A stretch of DNA of 64,000 nucleotides from positions 6,402,501 through 6,466,500 of the forward strand of contig NZ_CP010429.1 of NCBI RefSeq assembly GCF_000974425.1, given 5' to 3'. The notes below the pieces were generated by a model. That model searched no databases, was not told where the DNA came from, and saw nothing but the letters and a program-made list of their open reading frames with translations. Numbering within the stretch: the stretch's first letter is position 1; every line of letters starts with the position of its first letter. This DNA comes from Spirosoma radiotolerans (GTDB lineage: Bacteria; Bacteroidota; Bacteroidia; Cytophagales; Spirosomataceae). Positions 16,961 to 26,700 of this stretch are shown piece after piece. Made by a program: the position numbers and the translations under genes.

Positions 16961-17851
16961 ATGCAGAAGCGGGTTCGATTCGATTTTGAGTTTTATTTTA
17001 CGAATGGCGGCAGTTTGACTGGTCAGGACTTCCGGCTGGATATTGACGGTGAAGACATTTCTGACCAGGCATTAGCCGACTATGTCATCGCCGATTTACG
17101 CCTGCTAATGGTTGGACAAACCCGTATTTTCAACAAAAAAATCATTACCGAAGCGCATAAGCGAAAGCCGGTAGCATCATCGTCCGGCCAACGCAGTAAG
17201 CTGATTGACCTGAGCCATATAATTGAAAACGGGCTTATCACCTATAAAGGCTTACCCGCTCCCATCGTCTGTGATTACCTAAGCCGGGAAAACTCGCGTC
17301 AACTTTATGAAGCGGGAACGGAGTTTCAGATTGGCAAAATTGAGATGGTAACCAATACCGGCACCTACCTGGATTGCCCCTTTCATCGGTACGAACAAGG
17401 AAAGGATTTGTCGGAGGTTAGCCTTGACGCCTTCACCGATCTGGAAGGAACCGTCATTCATGTACCACACACAGATACACTGGCAATTACGGAAAAGCAT
17501 CTGCAACAGTACGAAATCCGAAACCGGGCCGTTCTGATCCATACTGGCTGGGCTGACTTCTGGAATACAGAAGCCTACTACGAACATCATCCGTTTTTGA
17601 CTGCCGATGCCGCTTTGTATTTACGGGACTGTGGCGCCAAACTAGTGGGCATCGATTCGCACAACATTGATGATACAACAGGCAAAAGTCGTCCGGTACA
17701 CACGACATTATTAGGCGCAGATATATTGATTGTTGAACACCTGTGCAATCTGGAACTGCTACCAACAACAGGCTTTACCTTCAGTGCTACACCCCCCAAG
17801 TTCAGAGGAGTCGGCACATTTCCGGTGCGGGCGCTGGCGAAGGTATATTGA
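16961..17851 (+). CDS. Cyclase-family (kynurenine formamidase-like) protein with N-terminal extension
   Basis: A protein of about 296 residues from the ATG at 16961. Residues about 1-70 form an extra N-terminal segment (RVRFDFEFYFTNGG, IDGEDISDQALADYVI). From about residue 77 (LIDLSHIIENGL) it is a cyclase/formamidase domain. In this family the metal motif is HxGTHxD; here it reads NTGTYLDCPFH, so two histidines are replaced. It retains VLIHTGWADFW and the C-terminal VEHLCNL. Earlier in-frame starts at 16835 give a low-complexity, non-homologous leader. It may hydrolyse an amide or lactone, or have lost metal catalysis. Confidence 0.8.
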   Translation: MQKRVRFDFEFYFTNGGSLTGQDFRLDIDGEDISDQALADYVIADLRLLMVGQTRIFNKKIITEAHKRKPVASSSGQRSKLIDLSHIIENGLITYKGLPAPIVCDYLSRENSRQLYEAGTEFQIGKIEMVTNTGTYLDCPFHRYEQGKDLSEVSLDAFTDLEGTVIHVPHTDTLAITEKHLQQYEIRNRAVLIHTGWADFWNTEAYYEHHPFLTADAALYLRDCGAKLVGIDSHNIDDTTGKSRPVHTTLLGADILIVEHLCNLELLPTTGFTFSATPPKFRGVGTFPVRALAKVY

Positions 17852-17864
17852 AGCCGTGGGTACA

Positions 17865-18782
17865 CTATCCCTGCTTAACGTAGGTATAAATCAATTCCGA
17901 CACGGTAGCCATCGTAGCTACTGTAGCCTTGTCATCTTTGATGTCTTTCGATAAAAGTACCAGAACATATTTTCGGCCATCGGGCAGGAAAACGATGCCG
18001 GAATCGTGCCGGACGCCAGCGATTGAGCCTGTTTTATGAGCTACCTTCACATCGCGGGGTAGCTTCCCTGGAATAGCATCGTTGAATTTCTGATCGAGCA
18101 ACGTCTTAATCATGGCATTTGAGGCCTGCGGGTTCACCGCTTTCCCGATGGCGATCTTCTCAAAAATCACCATCAAATCATAAGCCGTTACCGTATTGTT
18201 AAGCCCCTGTGCAAACGCTTTGCTATCTTCTACACCCCGCCTTACCTGAATGTCCTTAGCCCCCAGGTCGCGCATGGTTTGGGTTACGTTTTGCGCCCCG
18301 ACCCGCTCAATGACCATGTTTGTAGCCAGATTGCTGCTCACGATAATCATGTCATACACCAGGGCTTCCAGTGTACGCTTCGTCCCAATGGCTTTGTAGA
18401 TGTTTGTATCGCTGTCTTCGGTAGCATGCAGGCTGTAGGTGCTCCCATCGACAATGCTTTTGAACTCGGTCTTGATTGTCAGGGAATCCGACAGCGCCAG
18501 TTTATGTTGAGCAGCCTGTTTGTAAACTTCGATCATAACGGGCGTTTTCATGGTACTGGCCGCATGAAACACGTCCCGCTCTCGAACGAGCAATTCGTTT
18601 CCCGTGGCTAAATCCCTGAAGGCCACCGCAAAAACGCCGGGTTGTTTGCTCAACTCCTGCTCTATTTGTTTACGTAATTGAGGCATTGTCAGCCGGGGTT
18701 GAGCAGACACCGATTGCCAATGCGTCAATAAACAAAGAAAATTCAGAATCAGAACTACAGCTTTACCTTGTGCTAAACCCAT
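17865..18782 (-). CDS. Class A beta-lactamase family serine hydrolase
   Basis: A periplasmic protein of 305 residues with a signal peptide cleaved near SVSA-QP (about residue 27). Class A landmarks are present in order: Ser76-Thr-Met-Lys79 (SxxK), Ser149-Ser-Asn151 in place of the usual SDN, Glu185 in an omega-loop-like RRGVEDS, and Lys250-Thr-Gly252 (HKTGS). The Asp-to-Ser change in SDN is unusual. It converges on the cyclase gene with 13 bases between stops. It probably hydrolyses beta-lactams, although a peptidase-like function is possible. No BlaI-type palindrome like that at 9839-9881 is seen upstream. Confidence 0.87.
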   Translation of the reverse strand: MGLAQGKAVVLILNFLCLLTHWQSVSAQPRLTMPQLRKQIEQELSKQPGVFAVAFRDLATGNELLVRERDVFHAASTMKTPVMIEVYKQAAQHKLALSDSLTIKTEFKSIVDGSTYSLHATEDSDTNIYKAIGTKRTLEALVYDMIIVSSNLATNMVIERVGAQNVTQTMRDLGAKDIQVRRGVEDSKAFAQGLNNTVTAYDLMVIFEKIAIGKAVNPQASNAMIKTLLDQKFNDAIPGKLPRDVKVAHKTGSIAGVRHDSGIVFLPDGRKYVLVLLSKDIKDDKATVATMATVSELIYTYVKQG

Positions 18783-18843
18783 ATCTACAGAAAGACGTTT
18801 GATGATCGTAAGATCAAAAATGCAGTCAAATCCGCAGCTTTCC

Positions 18844-19416
18844 TCATTTAACCCGCACGAATTTCGAATAGCAAGGTTGTGCCTGGTTGCAGTTTGTCAG
18901 TAGCATCAGCATATCCTGCTGCACCACCATCCGCTGCTGAAAGGGAATTGTAGCCCGGTTGGTATTAATGAAAAAGTTAATGAAAAGGCTGTCGGGATAG
19001 GTTGCATCGACCCGATAATACTTGATTGGCGCATAATACGTCATCTCGCTCCCACTGTGCGTTAGCTGGCCATCGGCACCGAAGGTAAGGGTCTGGGCGG
19101 GCGTGGGTGTATAATATTTTGTGGTATAGAACGATGTGTCGCGTTTGACAAAGACGGTATCCTTCTCGGTTATGAGTGAATCCTTCTTAATGACCTGACC
19201 GCCTACCGTCACGGAAACAGTATCGTGCTGGGTAACGAGGACTTCGGTAAGGACCGATTTAACCGAATCTTTGGAGAAGTAACGCTCTACCAACCGCCAG
19301 GTGCCCGTAATACGGGAATCGCCCGGTCCCGGAGAGAAACTGGTCGCCGTATCCTTACAGTCGATAAGAAGGCTCGCCAGTAGCAGAGCCAAACTAAGGT
19401 AGAGTGTTTTTTTCAC
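18844..19416 (-). CDS. Lipoprotein of unknown function
   Basis: A protein of 190 residues beginning MKKTLYLSLA with a hydrophobic core and a possible lipobox LLIDC (Cys20); Asp before the Cys is unusual, so lipidation is less certain. The mature part starts with GTWRLVERYFSKD, like lipocalin-type Bacteroidota lipoproteins, and contains a repetitive run of D-T-V-x-V patterns (HDTVSV, KDTVFVKRDTSF). Two cysteines near the end (NCNQAQPCYS) may form a disulphide. It lies downstream of the manC-like gene, separated by a hairpin. Function unknown. Confidence 0.75.
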   Translation of the reverse strand: MKKTLYLSLALLLASLLIDCKDTATSFSPGPGDSRITGTWRLVERYFSKDSVKSVLTEVLVTQHDTVSVTVGGQVIKKDSLITEKDTVFVKRDTSFYTTKYYTPTPAQTLTFGADGQLTHSGSEMTYYAPIKYYRVDATYPDSLFINFFINTNRATIPFQQRMVVQQDMLMLLTNCNQAQPCYSKFVRVK

Positions 19417-19502
19417 GAGGTAAGTAGCTGTTCGTTAGCTTAACGAACACAAGGCTTTCACCATTGCTTCGTTCGTTGAACGGAGTCTGTCTTTTATAGC
19501 AA

Positions 19503-19543
19503 CTCCGGCTGCTCAACCCGATGATCGGATTGGGTAGCCGGAG
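19503..19543 (-). terminator. Hairpin downstream of mannose-1-P guanylyltransferase
   Basis: Arms 19503-19522 and 19524-19543 pair over 20 positions with three G-U type mismatches. It starts 28 bases after the stop at 19571 on the minus strand. The exit side lacks a clear U tract. Confidence 0.6.
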
Positions 19544-19570
19544 CCATAAACAGAAGCCGATAAAAAAGGT

Positions 19571-20656
19571 CTAAACAAACTCCATGCCTCTTTCTTTGGC
19601 ATCGGCCACAAAGCTCTTCACTTTTTGCTCTTCTTCTTTCCGACAGATCATCAGTACGTTATCATACTCGGCCACAATGTAACCGTCCAGACCATTGACA
19701 ACCACTAACCGATCTTTCGGCGTTTTAATGATGCAGTTTTTAGTATCGTATAACATAATATGCCCGTCGATCACATTGAGGTCATCGTTTTTATCGGATA
19801 CCTCGTAAAGCGATTTCCAGGTACCGAGATCCGACCAGCCAAAATCACTTAACACAACATAAACGTTGTCGGCTTTTTCCATCACCCCGTTGTCGATGGA
19901 AATGCTACCGGTTAGTGAGTACGCTTTATCGACAAAAGCTTTTTCTCGTTCCGTATAATAGGTGTCGCTTCCCTCAGCAAAAATCTCGGCGATTTCGGGC
20001 AGATAGGTTTCAAACGCCTTGATGATGGATTGTACATTCCAGACGAAAATACCGGCATTCCAGACGAATTCACCGCTTTCAACAAACTGCTGCGCCAGTT
20101 CAAGATGTGGTTTTTCCGTAAACGTTTTTACTCGCCGTGGAGCCGAATTTTTGTTGGTATTTTCCGACTCTGTAATGTACTGAATGTAGCCATAACCCGT
20201 GTCCGGGCGGCTCGGCTGAATGCCTAGCGTGACCAGAATATCCTGATCTTTGGTCGCATCAAGAGCCGACTGGATTGTTCGCTTAAACTCTTCTTCCTTC
20301 AGAATAATATGGTCGGCGGGAGCAACAACGATGTTTGCTTGCGGGTCGCGCTGTGCAATTTTATAACAGGCATAGGCAATACAGGGAGCGGTGTTCCGCG
20401 CAATGGGCTCGCACAATACCTGATCGTCAGAAAGTTGCGGAAGCTGCTTCTGGCAAAGGTCTTTGTAAAGCGAACTGGTAACGATATAAATATTTTCGGG
20501 AGGGCAAACGCCATCGAAACGATCAGCGGTTTGTTGCAACAGGGTTCGGCCCGTACCGAGCACATCGTGGAATTGCTTGGGATAACTCGTGCGACTGAAA
20601 GGCCAGAAGCGCGTTCCGACGCCCCCCGCCATGATTACAACGTAGGTATGATTCAT
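19571..20656 (-). CDS. manC: Mannose-1-phosphate guanylyltransferase
   Basis: Makes GDP-mannose from mannose 1-phosphate and GTP, the precursor of GDP-fucose and mannose-containing glycans. The 361-residue protein has the nucleotidyltransferase signature MAGGVGTRFWPFSR followed by the catalytic Lys in YPKQF, then LCEPIARNTAPCIA, VAPADHII and the sugar-binding FTEKP (about residue 175). It is the single-domain type without the isomerase extension. The supply of GDP-mannose fits the GT11 fucosyltransferase and other glycosyltransferases of the window, though it is not in their operon. Confidence 0.94.
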   Translation of the reverse strand: MNHTYVVIMAGGVGTRFWPFSRTSYPKQFHDVLGTGRTLLQQTADRFDGVCPPENIYIVTSSLYKDLCQKQLPQLSDDQVLCEPIARNTAPCIAYACYKIAQRDPQANIVVAPADHIILKEEEFKRTIQSALDATKDQDILVTLGIQPSRPDTGYGYIQYITESENTNKNSAPRRVKTFTEKPHLELAQQFVESGEFVWNAGIFVWNVQSIIKAFETYLPEIAEIFAEGSDTYYTEREKAFVDKAYSLTGSISIDNGVMEKADNVYVVLSDFGWSDLGTWKSLYEVSDKNDDLNVIDGHIMLYDTKNCIIKTPKDRLVVVNGLDGYIVAEYDNVLMICRKEEEQKVKSFVADAKERGMEFV

Positions 20657-20807
20657 GGATGCTAGACTAATTTATGACAAAAATGCCACTATAAAGTTAA
20701 TTTACGAAGTGCCAGTTTTGTTTCACAACTAAAAGTATCCATAAAGTTTAAAAATAAAACCTATAGTATACAAAATAAACCAACACATTGATTACACCCT
20801 ATACAAC

Positions 20808-22292
20808 CTAATAGTCGCCCCCAATTGTTCGAAGGAGAGCAACGGCATACTGAACTTCCTGACTACGAAGCTGTACCAACTGCTGTTCTGTCGTCAAAAC
20901 GGTTCGTTGCGCATCGAGTACTTCCAGATAAGTAGCCAGTCCACGGACATACAATTCACGGTTATATTGCTCCGTCCGGCGAGCTAGCGTCAGTGTTTGC
21001 GCCTGTAAATCAAGCTGCTGACGAAGCAGTGTCAGGTTGTCAAGCGCGGTTTCTGCATCCCGCTGGGCCAGTTGGAGAGCCTGTAAATAAATTTGCTGAT
21101 TTGTTTGCGTTTGCTGCCGGGCCAGTGCAATGTTTTGCCGGGCCCGATGGCCTTCGTAAATCGGCACGGACGCATTGACGCCTACAATGTACGTAGCTGC
21201 ACTGGGCGTAAACCACGAGCCGATTTTACCCGATAAAATACCGCCAGAGCCAATAAGCGTAACCCGTGGCTGCGTGCTTGCTTGCTGGAGAATAACCTGG
21301 GCTGCAGCCACCTGATTCTGCCGGATATACTGGACTAGATCAGGTCGGCGCTGAAGCTGGTCGGCGGTGACGCTGGCGTAGGGGTAGGTTGGCACTGTAG
21401 ATGGCAACGCACCCGACGGAATGGAAAATGTAGTGGGATCCTGACCACATAGTTGAGCCAGTCCGTTCACTAATTCGACACGAGCCCGTTCCAGACCTTT
21501 GAGCGTAACCTGTAAACCAGCATAATCGGTTTCGGCCCGTTGCACATCGATCTGGTTGATTAACCCAACCCGGAAGCGTTCCCGAAGAATGGATAATGTG
21601 GTATCCCGCGATTGGATATTCCGACGAAAAACGGCTTGCTCAGCGTCATTACCCCGGATGAGCATGTACGTCCGGGCAATATCAGACGCCAGCGAGAGCC
21701 GGAAAGAAAGGTAGTCTGCATCACTGGCCTGCGCCTGTAAATTGGCGACCGTTATGCCACCCCGGATGCGTTTGAATAAATCCAGTTCATAACTGGCATC
21801 AATTGGCAGCAATTGAAACGTGTTCAACTGAAAACGCGGCAGCAAATCCGACTGATTGGCGACAGAGAGCGGTCGGCGTTCAGACAAACTCTGGGTTGTT
21901 ACCAAGGCCGAGCTTCGCAGGGAGGGTGACAAAAACGATTGGGCAACTCGCAGTCGAATCCGCGACTCTTCCAGGCGGCTCAAGGCAGCCCGCAGGTTAG
22001 GACTATTATCCAAACCCAATTGAATCAGCGATTCCAGCGTGGGGTCGCTAAACCGACGAAAACCACTAACGGTTAAGGTTGGACTTAGATCAAGAGCTGT
22101 AACGGTTGCTCCCGGCACGGCATTACCGGCTGGAGTAGGCCCCTGTGGCTGCACTGTACCCGGTGCATTGGCAGGACCAGCGCTGGGTTGAACCGTAACG
22201 GAGCCACCTGGAGCATTCAGGGGAGCCGTTTGTGCATTGACCTGGCCGACGAACAGACTAAAAAAGAAAACACTACTGAAAAATTTGATCAT
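20808..22292 (-). CDS. TolC-family outer membrane efflux protein
   Basis: The outer membrane channel of an RND tripartite pump. The 494-residue protein has a signal peptide (cleavage near VNAQTA, about residue 21), a Pro/Gly/Ala-rich linker (about 22-65) and two OEP repeats with long helices, including QRRPDLVQYIRQNQVAAAQ and the C-terminal YLEVLDAQRTVLTTEQQLVQ. No lipobox is visible. Its ATG overlaps the adaptor stop by 4 bases (22289-22292), so the two are translationally coupled. Last gene of the RND operon. Confidence 0.92.
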   Translation of the reverse strand: MIKFFSSVFFFSLFVGQVNAQTAPLNAPGGSVTVQPSAGPANAPGTVQPQGPTPAGNAVPGATVTALDLSPTLTVSGFRRFSDPTLESLIQLGLDNSPNLRAALSRLEESRIRLRVAQSFLSPSLRSSALVTTQSLSERRPLSVANQSDLLPRFQLNTFQLLPIDASYELDLFKRIRGGITVANLQAQASDADYLSFRLSLASDIARTYMLIRGNDAEQAVFRRNIQSRDTTLSILRERFRVGLINQIDVQRAETDYAGLQVTLKGLERARVELVNGLAQLCGQDPTTFSIPSGALPSTVPTYPYASVTADQLQRRPDLVQYIRQNQVAAAQVILQQASTQPRVTLIGSGGILSGKIGSWFTPSAATYIVGVNASVPIYEGHRARQNIALARQQTQTNQQIYLQALQLAQRDAETALDNLTLLRQQLDLQAQTLTLARRTEQYNRELYVRGLATYLEVLDAQRTVLTTEQQLVQLRSQEVQYAVALLRTIGGDY

Positions 22293-23389
22293 CGCTGAGC
22301 TATTGTTTTGCCGGCTGCGGCCTTTCGAAATCTTACTTTTTGACCATCCCGTAACCGGTCATTAGGATTTGTAACAACAAGTTCCTGGCCCGTCAGACCA
22401 TTCACGGCTTCAAGCGTTGTTCCATAGTCGCGTCCTAGCGTAATCGGCACAAAGTGAACGCGCTGACCCGCATCAACCACCACGACACGCGGCCCTTCGG
22501 CGGTGATCTGTAAGGCGTTTGCCGGAATCAGAACGGGTGCCTGAGCGCTGATCATATCGAACTTAACCAGGCTATACAGCCCCGAAGGTAACCCCTGTTT
22601 CGGATTTGGAATAACGACTTCGGCCAATAATGTTCGGGAATCGCTCCGCAACGCCCCGGACGTATGCATAACCGTCCCCTTAAACGCTTGATTTTTCAAT
22701 TCAGGAATAACGACCGTAGCAGGCATGCCAATTTTCATATATTGGTAATACGTCTGTGGCACATCGACAAAAACGCGCAATGACCCGACTTCCGACAAGG
22801 TAAATAGCGGTTGTCCAACGCCCGGCGAGACAATGGTTCCGTTTTCAGCGGTCCGGCTGGTGATGATCCCACTAAAGGGTGCCCGGATCTGCTGTAAGTT
22901 TTTCAACGCTTCGAGCCGACCCAGATTGGCCTGCGCCACGGTCACGGCCGACTTGCGGGTGTCAATATCCTGCCGTGCAATGGCACCGGGCAGTTGAACG
23001 CTCTGCAACCGGTCCAGGTTGACCTGCGCCAGTTGCTGGTCGGCTTTAGCGCGGGCAATGTCCTGATCAAGTTCCGGCGCATCAATGGTAGCCAGCAATT
23101 GTCCCTGCTTTACTTTCGCGCCAATATCGACATACCAGCGACGCAAAAAACCCTGTGTCCGCGCATACAGAGGTGTCTGCCGAAAGGGTTGAATTTGCCC
23201 CGGCAAGGTCAGCCCGGTTGTATCGGACGAGTGCTTCAGTGGCACGGCGTTCACAATCGGATCACGGTTCTTTTCTTCCGAGACAGCGGCTTTCAATTCC
23301 TGCGTATTGCGGATGCGCGGCAGTACACCGAAAAAGACAAACACCGCGATAAGCAGTAGCAAAGGAATGAGTATACGGAGTGCTTTCAT
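22289..23389 (-). CDS. RND efflux periplasmic adaptor subunit
   Basis: A membrane fusion protein of 366 residues with a single N-terminal anchor (ILIPLLLLIAVFVFFGVL), a lipoyl-like hairpin start (LYARTQGFLRRWYVDIGAKVKQGQLLATIDAPELD), a short alpha-hairpin and a closing IRAPFSGIITSR half-lipoyl segment, then beta-barrel and membrane-proximal domains. It links the inner membrane permease with the TolC-like channel. It overlaps the DUF952 gene upstream by 4 bases and the TolC-like gene downstream by 4 bases, a tightly coupled order. Confidence 0.93.
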   Translation of the reverse strand: MKALRILIPLLLLIAVFVFFGVLPRIRNTQELKAAVSEEKNRDPIVNAVPLKHSSDTTGLTLPGQIQPFRQTPLYARTQGFLRRWYVDIGAKVKQGQLLATIDAPELDQDIARAKADQQLAQVNLDRLQSVQLPGAIARQDIDTRKSAVTVAQANLGRLEALKNLQQIRAPFSGIITSRTAENGTIVSPGVGQPLFTLSEVGSLRVFVDVPQTYYQYMKIGMPATVVIPELKNQAFKGTVMHTSGALRSDSRTLLAEVVIPNPKQGLPSGLYSLVKFDMISAQAPVLIPANALQITAEGPRVVVVDAGQRVHFVPITLGRDYGTTLEAVNGLTGQELVVTNPNDRLRDGQKVRFRKAAAGKTIAQR

Positions 23390-23700
23390 AAGGATGATTG
23401 ACCGGTTAAGGTGTCTATCTGCACGACGGCCTCTTTATTGAGTGGCCCGTACAAATGGGGGAATGGTTCCTGATTCGTGGCCAGTTCATAGCGCAAATCA
23501 CTGGTTAGCTTATCGGTATCAACGTGCAGGAGCAGCAAGTCAGGCACGTGTTGATAATAGCGACTTAACGTTCCGGCCACCTGCTCTTTCGTAGACAGAT
23601 GAATAAACCCTTCTGTCTGCAGGCTGGTGGCTTCGTAACTGGGCTGGCTTTCCTGCCTTGCCCAGTCGGCGGCTGAAACGATATGATAAATCAAGTTCAT
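23386..23700 (-). CDS. DUF952 family protein inside RND operon
   Basis: About 104 residues beginning MNLIYHIVSAADW, with the family landmarks EGFIHLSTKEQV, LLLLHVDTDKL, LRYE and PFPHLYGPLN. DUF952 proteins are small cytoplasmic proteins of unknown reaction, related in fold to ADP-ribosyltransferase-like domains according to family descriptions. The ATG at 23700 is preferred over one at 23718 because the latter lies within the inverted repeat 23709-23791. Its stop overlaps the adaptor start by 4 bases, so it is translated together with the pump. A role in efflux is only suggested by position. Confidence 0.85.
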   Translation of the reverse strand: MNLIYHIVSAADWARQESQPSYEATSLQTEGFIHLSTKEQVAGTLSRYYQHVPDLLLLHVDTDKLTSDLRYELATNQEPFPHLYGPLNKEAVVQIDTLTGQSSL

Positions 23701-23708
23701 AATATTGG

Positions 23709-23791
23709 TTTTTGTCATTCCGACGAAGGAGGAATCTTATACTCTCCTGTCAGGCAACTTTAAGATTCTTCCTTCGTCGGAATGACAAAAA
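23709..23791. repeat. Long inverted repeat between RND permease and DUF952
   Basis: Arms 23709-23739 and 23761-23791, 31 bases each with one mismatch, around a 21-base centre. One end falls 2 bases before the permease stop. It is an almost perfect hairpin with A/T-rich tips on both sides, so it could terminate or stabilise mRNA. Its form also fits a dispersed intergenic repeat. Confidence 0.7.
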
Positions 23792-23792
23792 A

Positions 23793-26700
23793 TTACATAG
23801 GTTTTGGCTTCCGGGCCAGATAGCTAAAGACGACGGGAACGAATAACAGTGTAGTAAACGTAGCCAGCAGCAAACCGCCAATAACAGCGCGGCCCAATGG
23901 CGCGTTTTGCTCCCCTCCTTCACCCAGACCCAACGACATGGGCAGCATACCGATTATCATGGCAATAGCTGTCATCAGGATTGGCCGTAGCCGGGTTCGT
24001 CCCGCTTCGAGAGCCGCTTCGTAGGCATTTCCACCGACTTCAGGCAAATGATCTTTAGCGAAACTGACCAGCAAAATACTATTCGCCGTGGCCACACCAA
24101 CGCTCATGATTGCGCCCATCAGCGAGGGAATGCTAAAAGTTGTTCCCGTCAGAAACAGCATCCAGACCATGCCGCACAAGGCGCCGGGCAAAGCCGTAAT
24201 GATGATGAACGGATAACGAAACGACTGAAAATTGACGACCATGAGCAGATAAACCAGTAAAGCCGCAAAAACAATACCCAGGCCCAGTCGGCTAAACGCG
24301 CTCTCCATGCTTTCGACCTGTCCCCGAATCGAGACGACATTACCCGGTTTCAGCTGTGTCTTGTATTCAGCCGTGATTTCTTCCAGCGCTTTGGCAACAG
24401 AGCCCAAATCGGTTTTTTCGACTGATGCATACACGTCGTAAGTCGGCTGAGTATTGACCCGATTGATGATGACCGGCGCTGTGGTACGCTTCATGGTCAT
24501 TACGTTGCTGAGCAGTTGCGGGGTAGCCCGATCGGCCTGTCCCGCAGCAATCGGTGTCTGCAGCAACTTGTCGTAGGAATCCAGTTTGTAAGGGGGCGTC
24601 TGCACGGCAATAATGTACGGAAAACCACTAACCGGATCGGGCCAGAAGTTGGGGCGGGTTTGCCCGGTTCCACTTAAAGATATATTTAAGTTGGTGGCCA
24701 CCCGTTGCTCCGTCAGGCCAAACTGCCCGGCGCGTTCCCGATCAACATTCAGGAAGAGTTCGGGGGCATCCAGTACCTGGTGTAAGTGTACATCCACCGC
24801 GCCCGGCACCTGTGCGATTTTAGTTTCCAGCTCGCGGGCAACTTTCAGGTTATTTGCCCGATCAAAGCCGGACACCTGCACGTCGATGGCGGCCGTCAGA
24901 CCAAAGTTCAGGATTTGGCTAACAATATCGGCGGGCAGAAAAAAGTACGTAACATCGGGCATTTCTTCGCGCAACCGGGCCCGCAACTCCCGCACATAGT
25001 CCGCGGTTGGATGCGACCGCTCCTCACCAAGAGAAATCAACAACTCTGCATCGGCCGAACTGGCGGATGAGTTATCGGAAAAGAAAAAGTTATAGCGTTC
25101 CGACGTCAGACCAATGTTGCTGATAACCGAGCTTATTTCCTCTTCCGGAATCACCTCCCGCACAATCTCGGCGGTTTGGGCCGTTATCTGCTCCGACGAT
25201 TCAAGCCTTGTTCCGGCTGGCGCGCGCAGATGCAATCGAATTTGCCCTCCATCGACCTGCGGAAAGAAATCACGCCCGACAAAGGGCAACAATACGCCCG
25301 TAAAAACAATCACTACCAGAAACACACCCAACACCACCCGACGGTTGTTGAGTACCCATTCCAACGCCCGGATATAGCGTAGTTGAAACCGCTCGAAACC
25401 CTCGTTAAACCGGTTATAAAAGCGCGCAAAGGCATTTGGCCGTTTTGCCGTCTCATGCCCATGCTGCGACTCACCTTTCAGCATCAGATCGGCCAGGGCA
25501 GGAACCAGTGTCCGCGAGAGTATATAAGACGCCAGCATGGCAAACACCACCGCTTCGGCGAGTGGGCCAAACAGAAATCGCGCCGGGCCTTCCAGAAACA
25601 GAACTGATGTAAATACGATACAGATCGTTAGCGTCGATACCAGCGTTGGCGTCGCAATCTGTTGGGCTCCTTCCAGAATAGCCTGCCGCAAGGGCATACC
25701 CAACTCTTCATTCCGGTGAATGTTTTCGATCGTCACCGTGGCATCATCAACCAGGATACCAATGGCGAGAGCCAGCCCGCCTAATGTCTGAATGTTGAGT
25801 GTCTCCCCCATCAGATACAGCACAATCAGCGAGGCCAGAATCGACAAAGGAATCGAAATAGCAACGATCAGTGTGCTGCGCCAACTTCCCAGAAACAGTA
25901 AAATCAAGCCTGCTGTGAGTAGGGCAGCTATCATTCCTTCTACCAATACGCCTTTGATAGACGCCCGCACAAAAACGGACTGATCAAACAAGGCTTCGAG
26001 ACGCAGGTTTGATGGAGCAGCCGCCCGAACGGTCGGCAAAATCTGGTTCTTGATTTTATCGACGATCTGGGTAGTCGATGCGTTACCCGTTTTCACAATC
26101 CGCATCAGCACGCCCTTACTTCCATCCTGCTTAACAATGTTCGATTGCACGGCAGCTCCATCGTGTACGTTGGCAACATCGCGCATGTGCACGGTCGTAC
26201 TGCCAATCGTCTTGATCGGAATATCGTTGAGGGTTGTAATCACATCCGGCTTGGAGTTCAGACGGACGTTGTATTCTCGTTCGGCCAGCCGCAACGAACC
26301 ACCAGGCAGTGTCAGGTTCTGGGCTGCTACGGCGTTCGTTACTTCCTCGGGGGTAACGTTGTACGCCACCAGTTGGTCAGGCTCCAGATCGACCGCAATC
26401 TGCCGGGTTTTTCCGCCGAAAGCCTGGGAGAGACGGCTTCCGGGCACCGTCGAAATCTGCGGCCGGACCCGCGTTTGAGCATAGTCAGTAATTTGGGCTT
26501 CGGTCAGGCTATCGGATGACAGACCAAGTTGCAGTACGGGTACATCAGTCGCGTTATACCGAACAATGAGAGGAGGCTGCGTGCCAGGCGGCATCCGAAC
26601 CAGAATCGTTTGCGAAATAGCTGTAACCTGCGCCAGCGCTTCTTCTATTTTAACCGATGGCTGGAAGAAAATCTTTAGGACAGCCGTACCATTATACGTT

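Noticed and set aside
17865-18782. Control of the beta-lactamase by the BlaI-like repressor at 9888
   Set aside because: No TACGAA-N4-TTCGTA palindrome is visible upstream of the beta-lactamase start, and several genes lie between them.
23709-23791. Ends of an insertion sequence
   Set aside because: The arms enclose only 21 bases, with no transposase gene or target duplication; it is a hairpin or small repeat.
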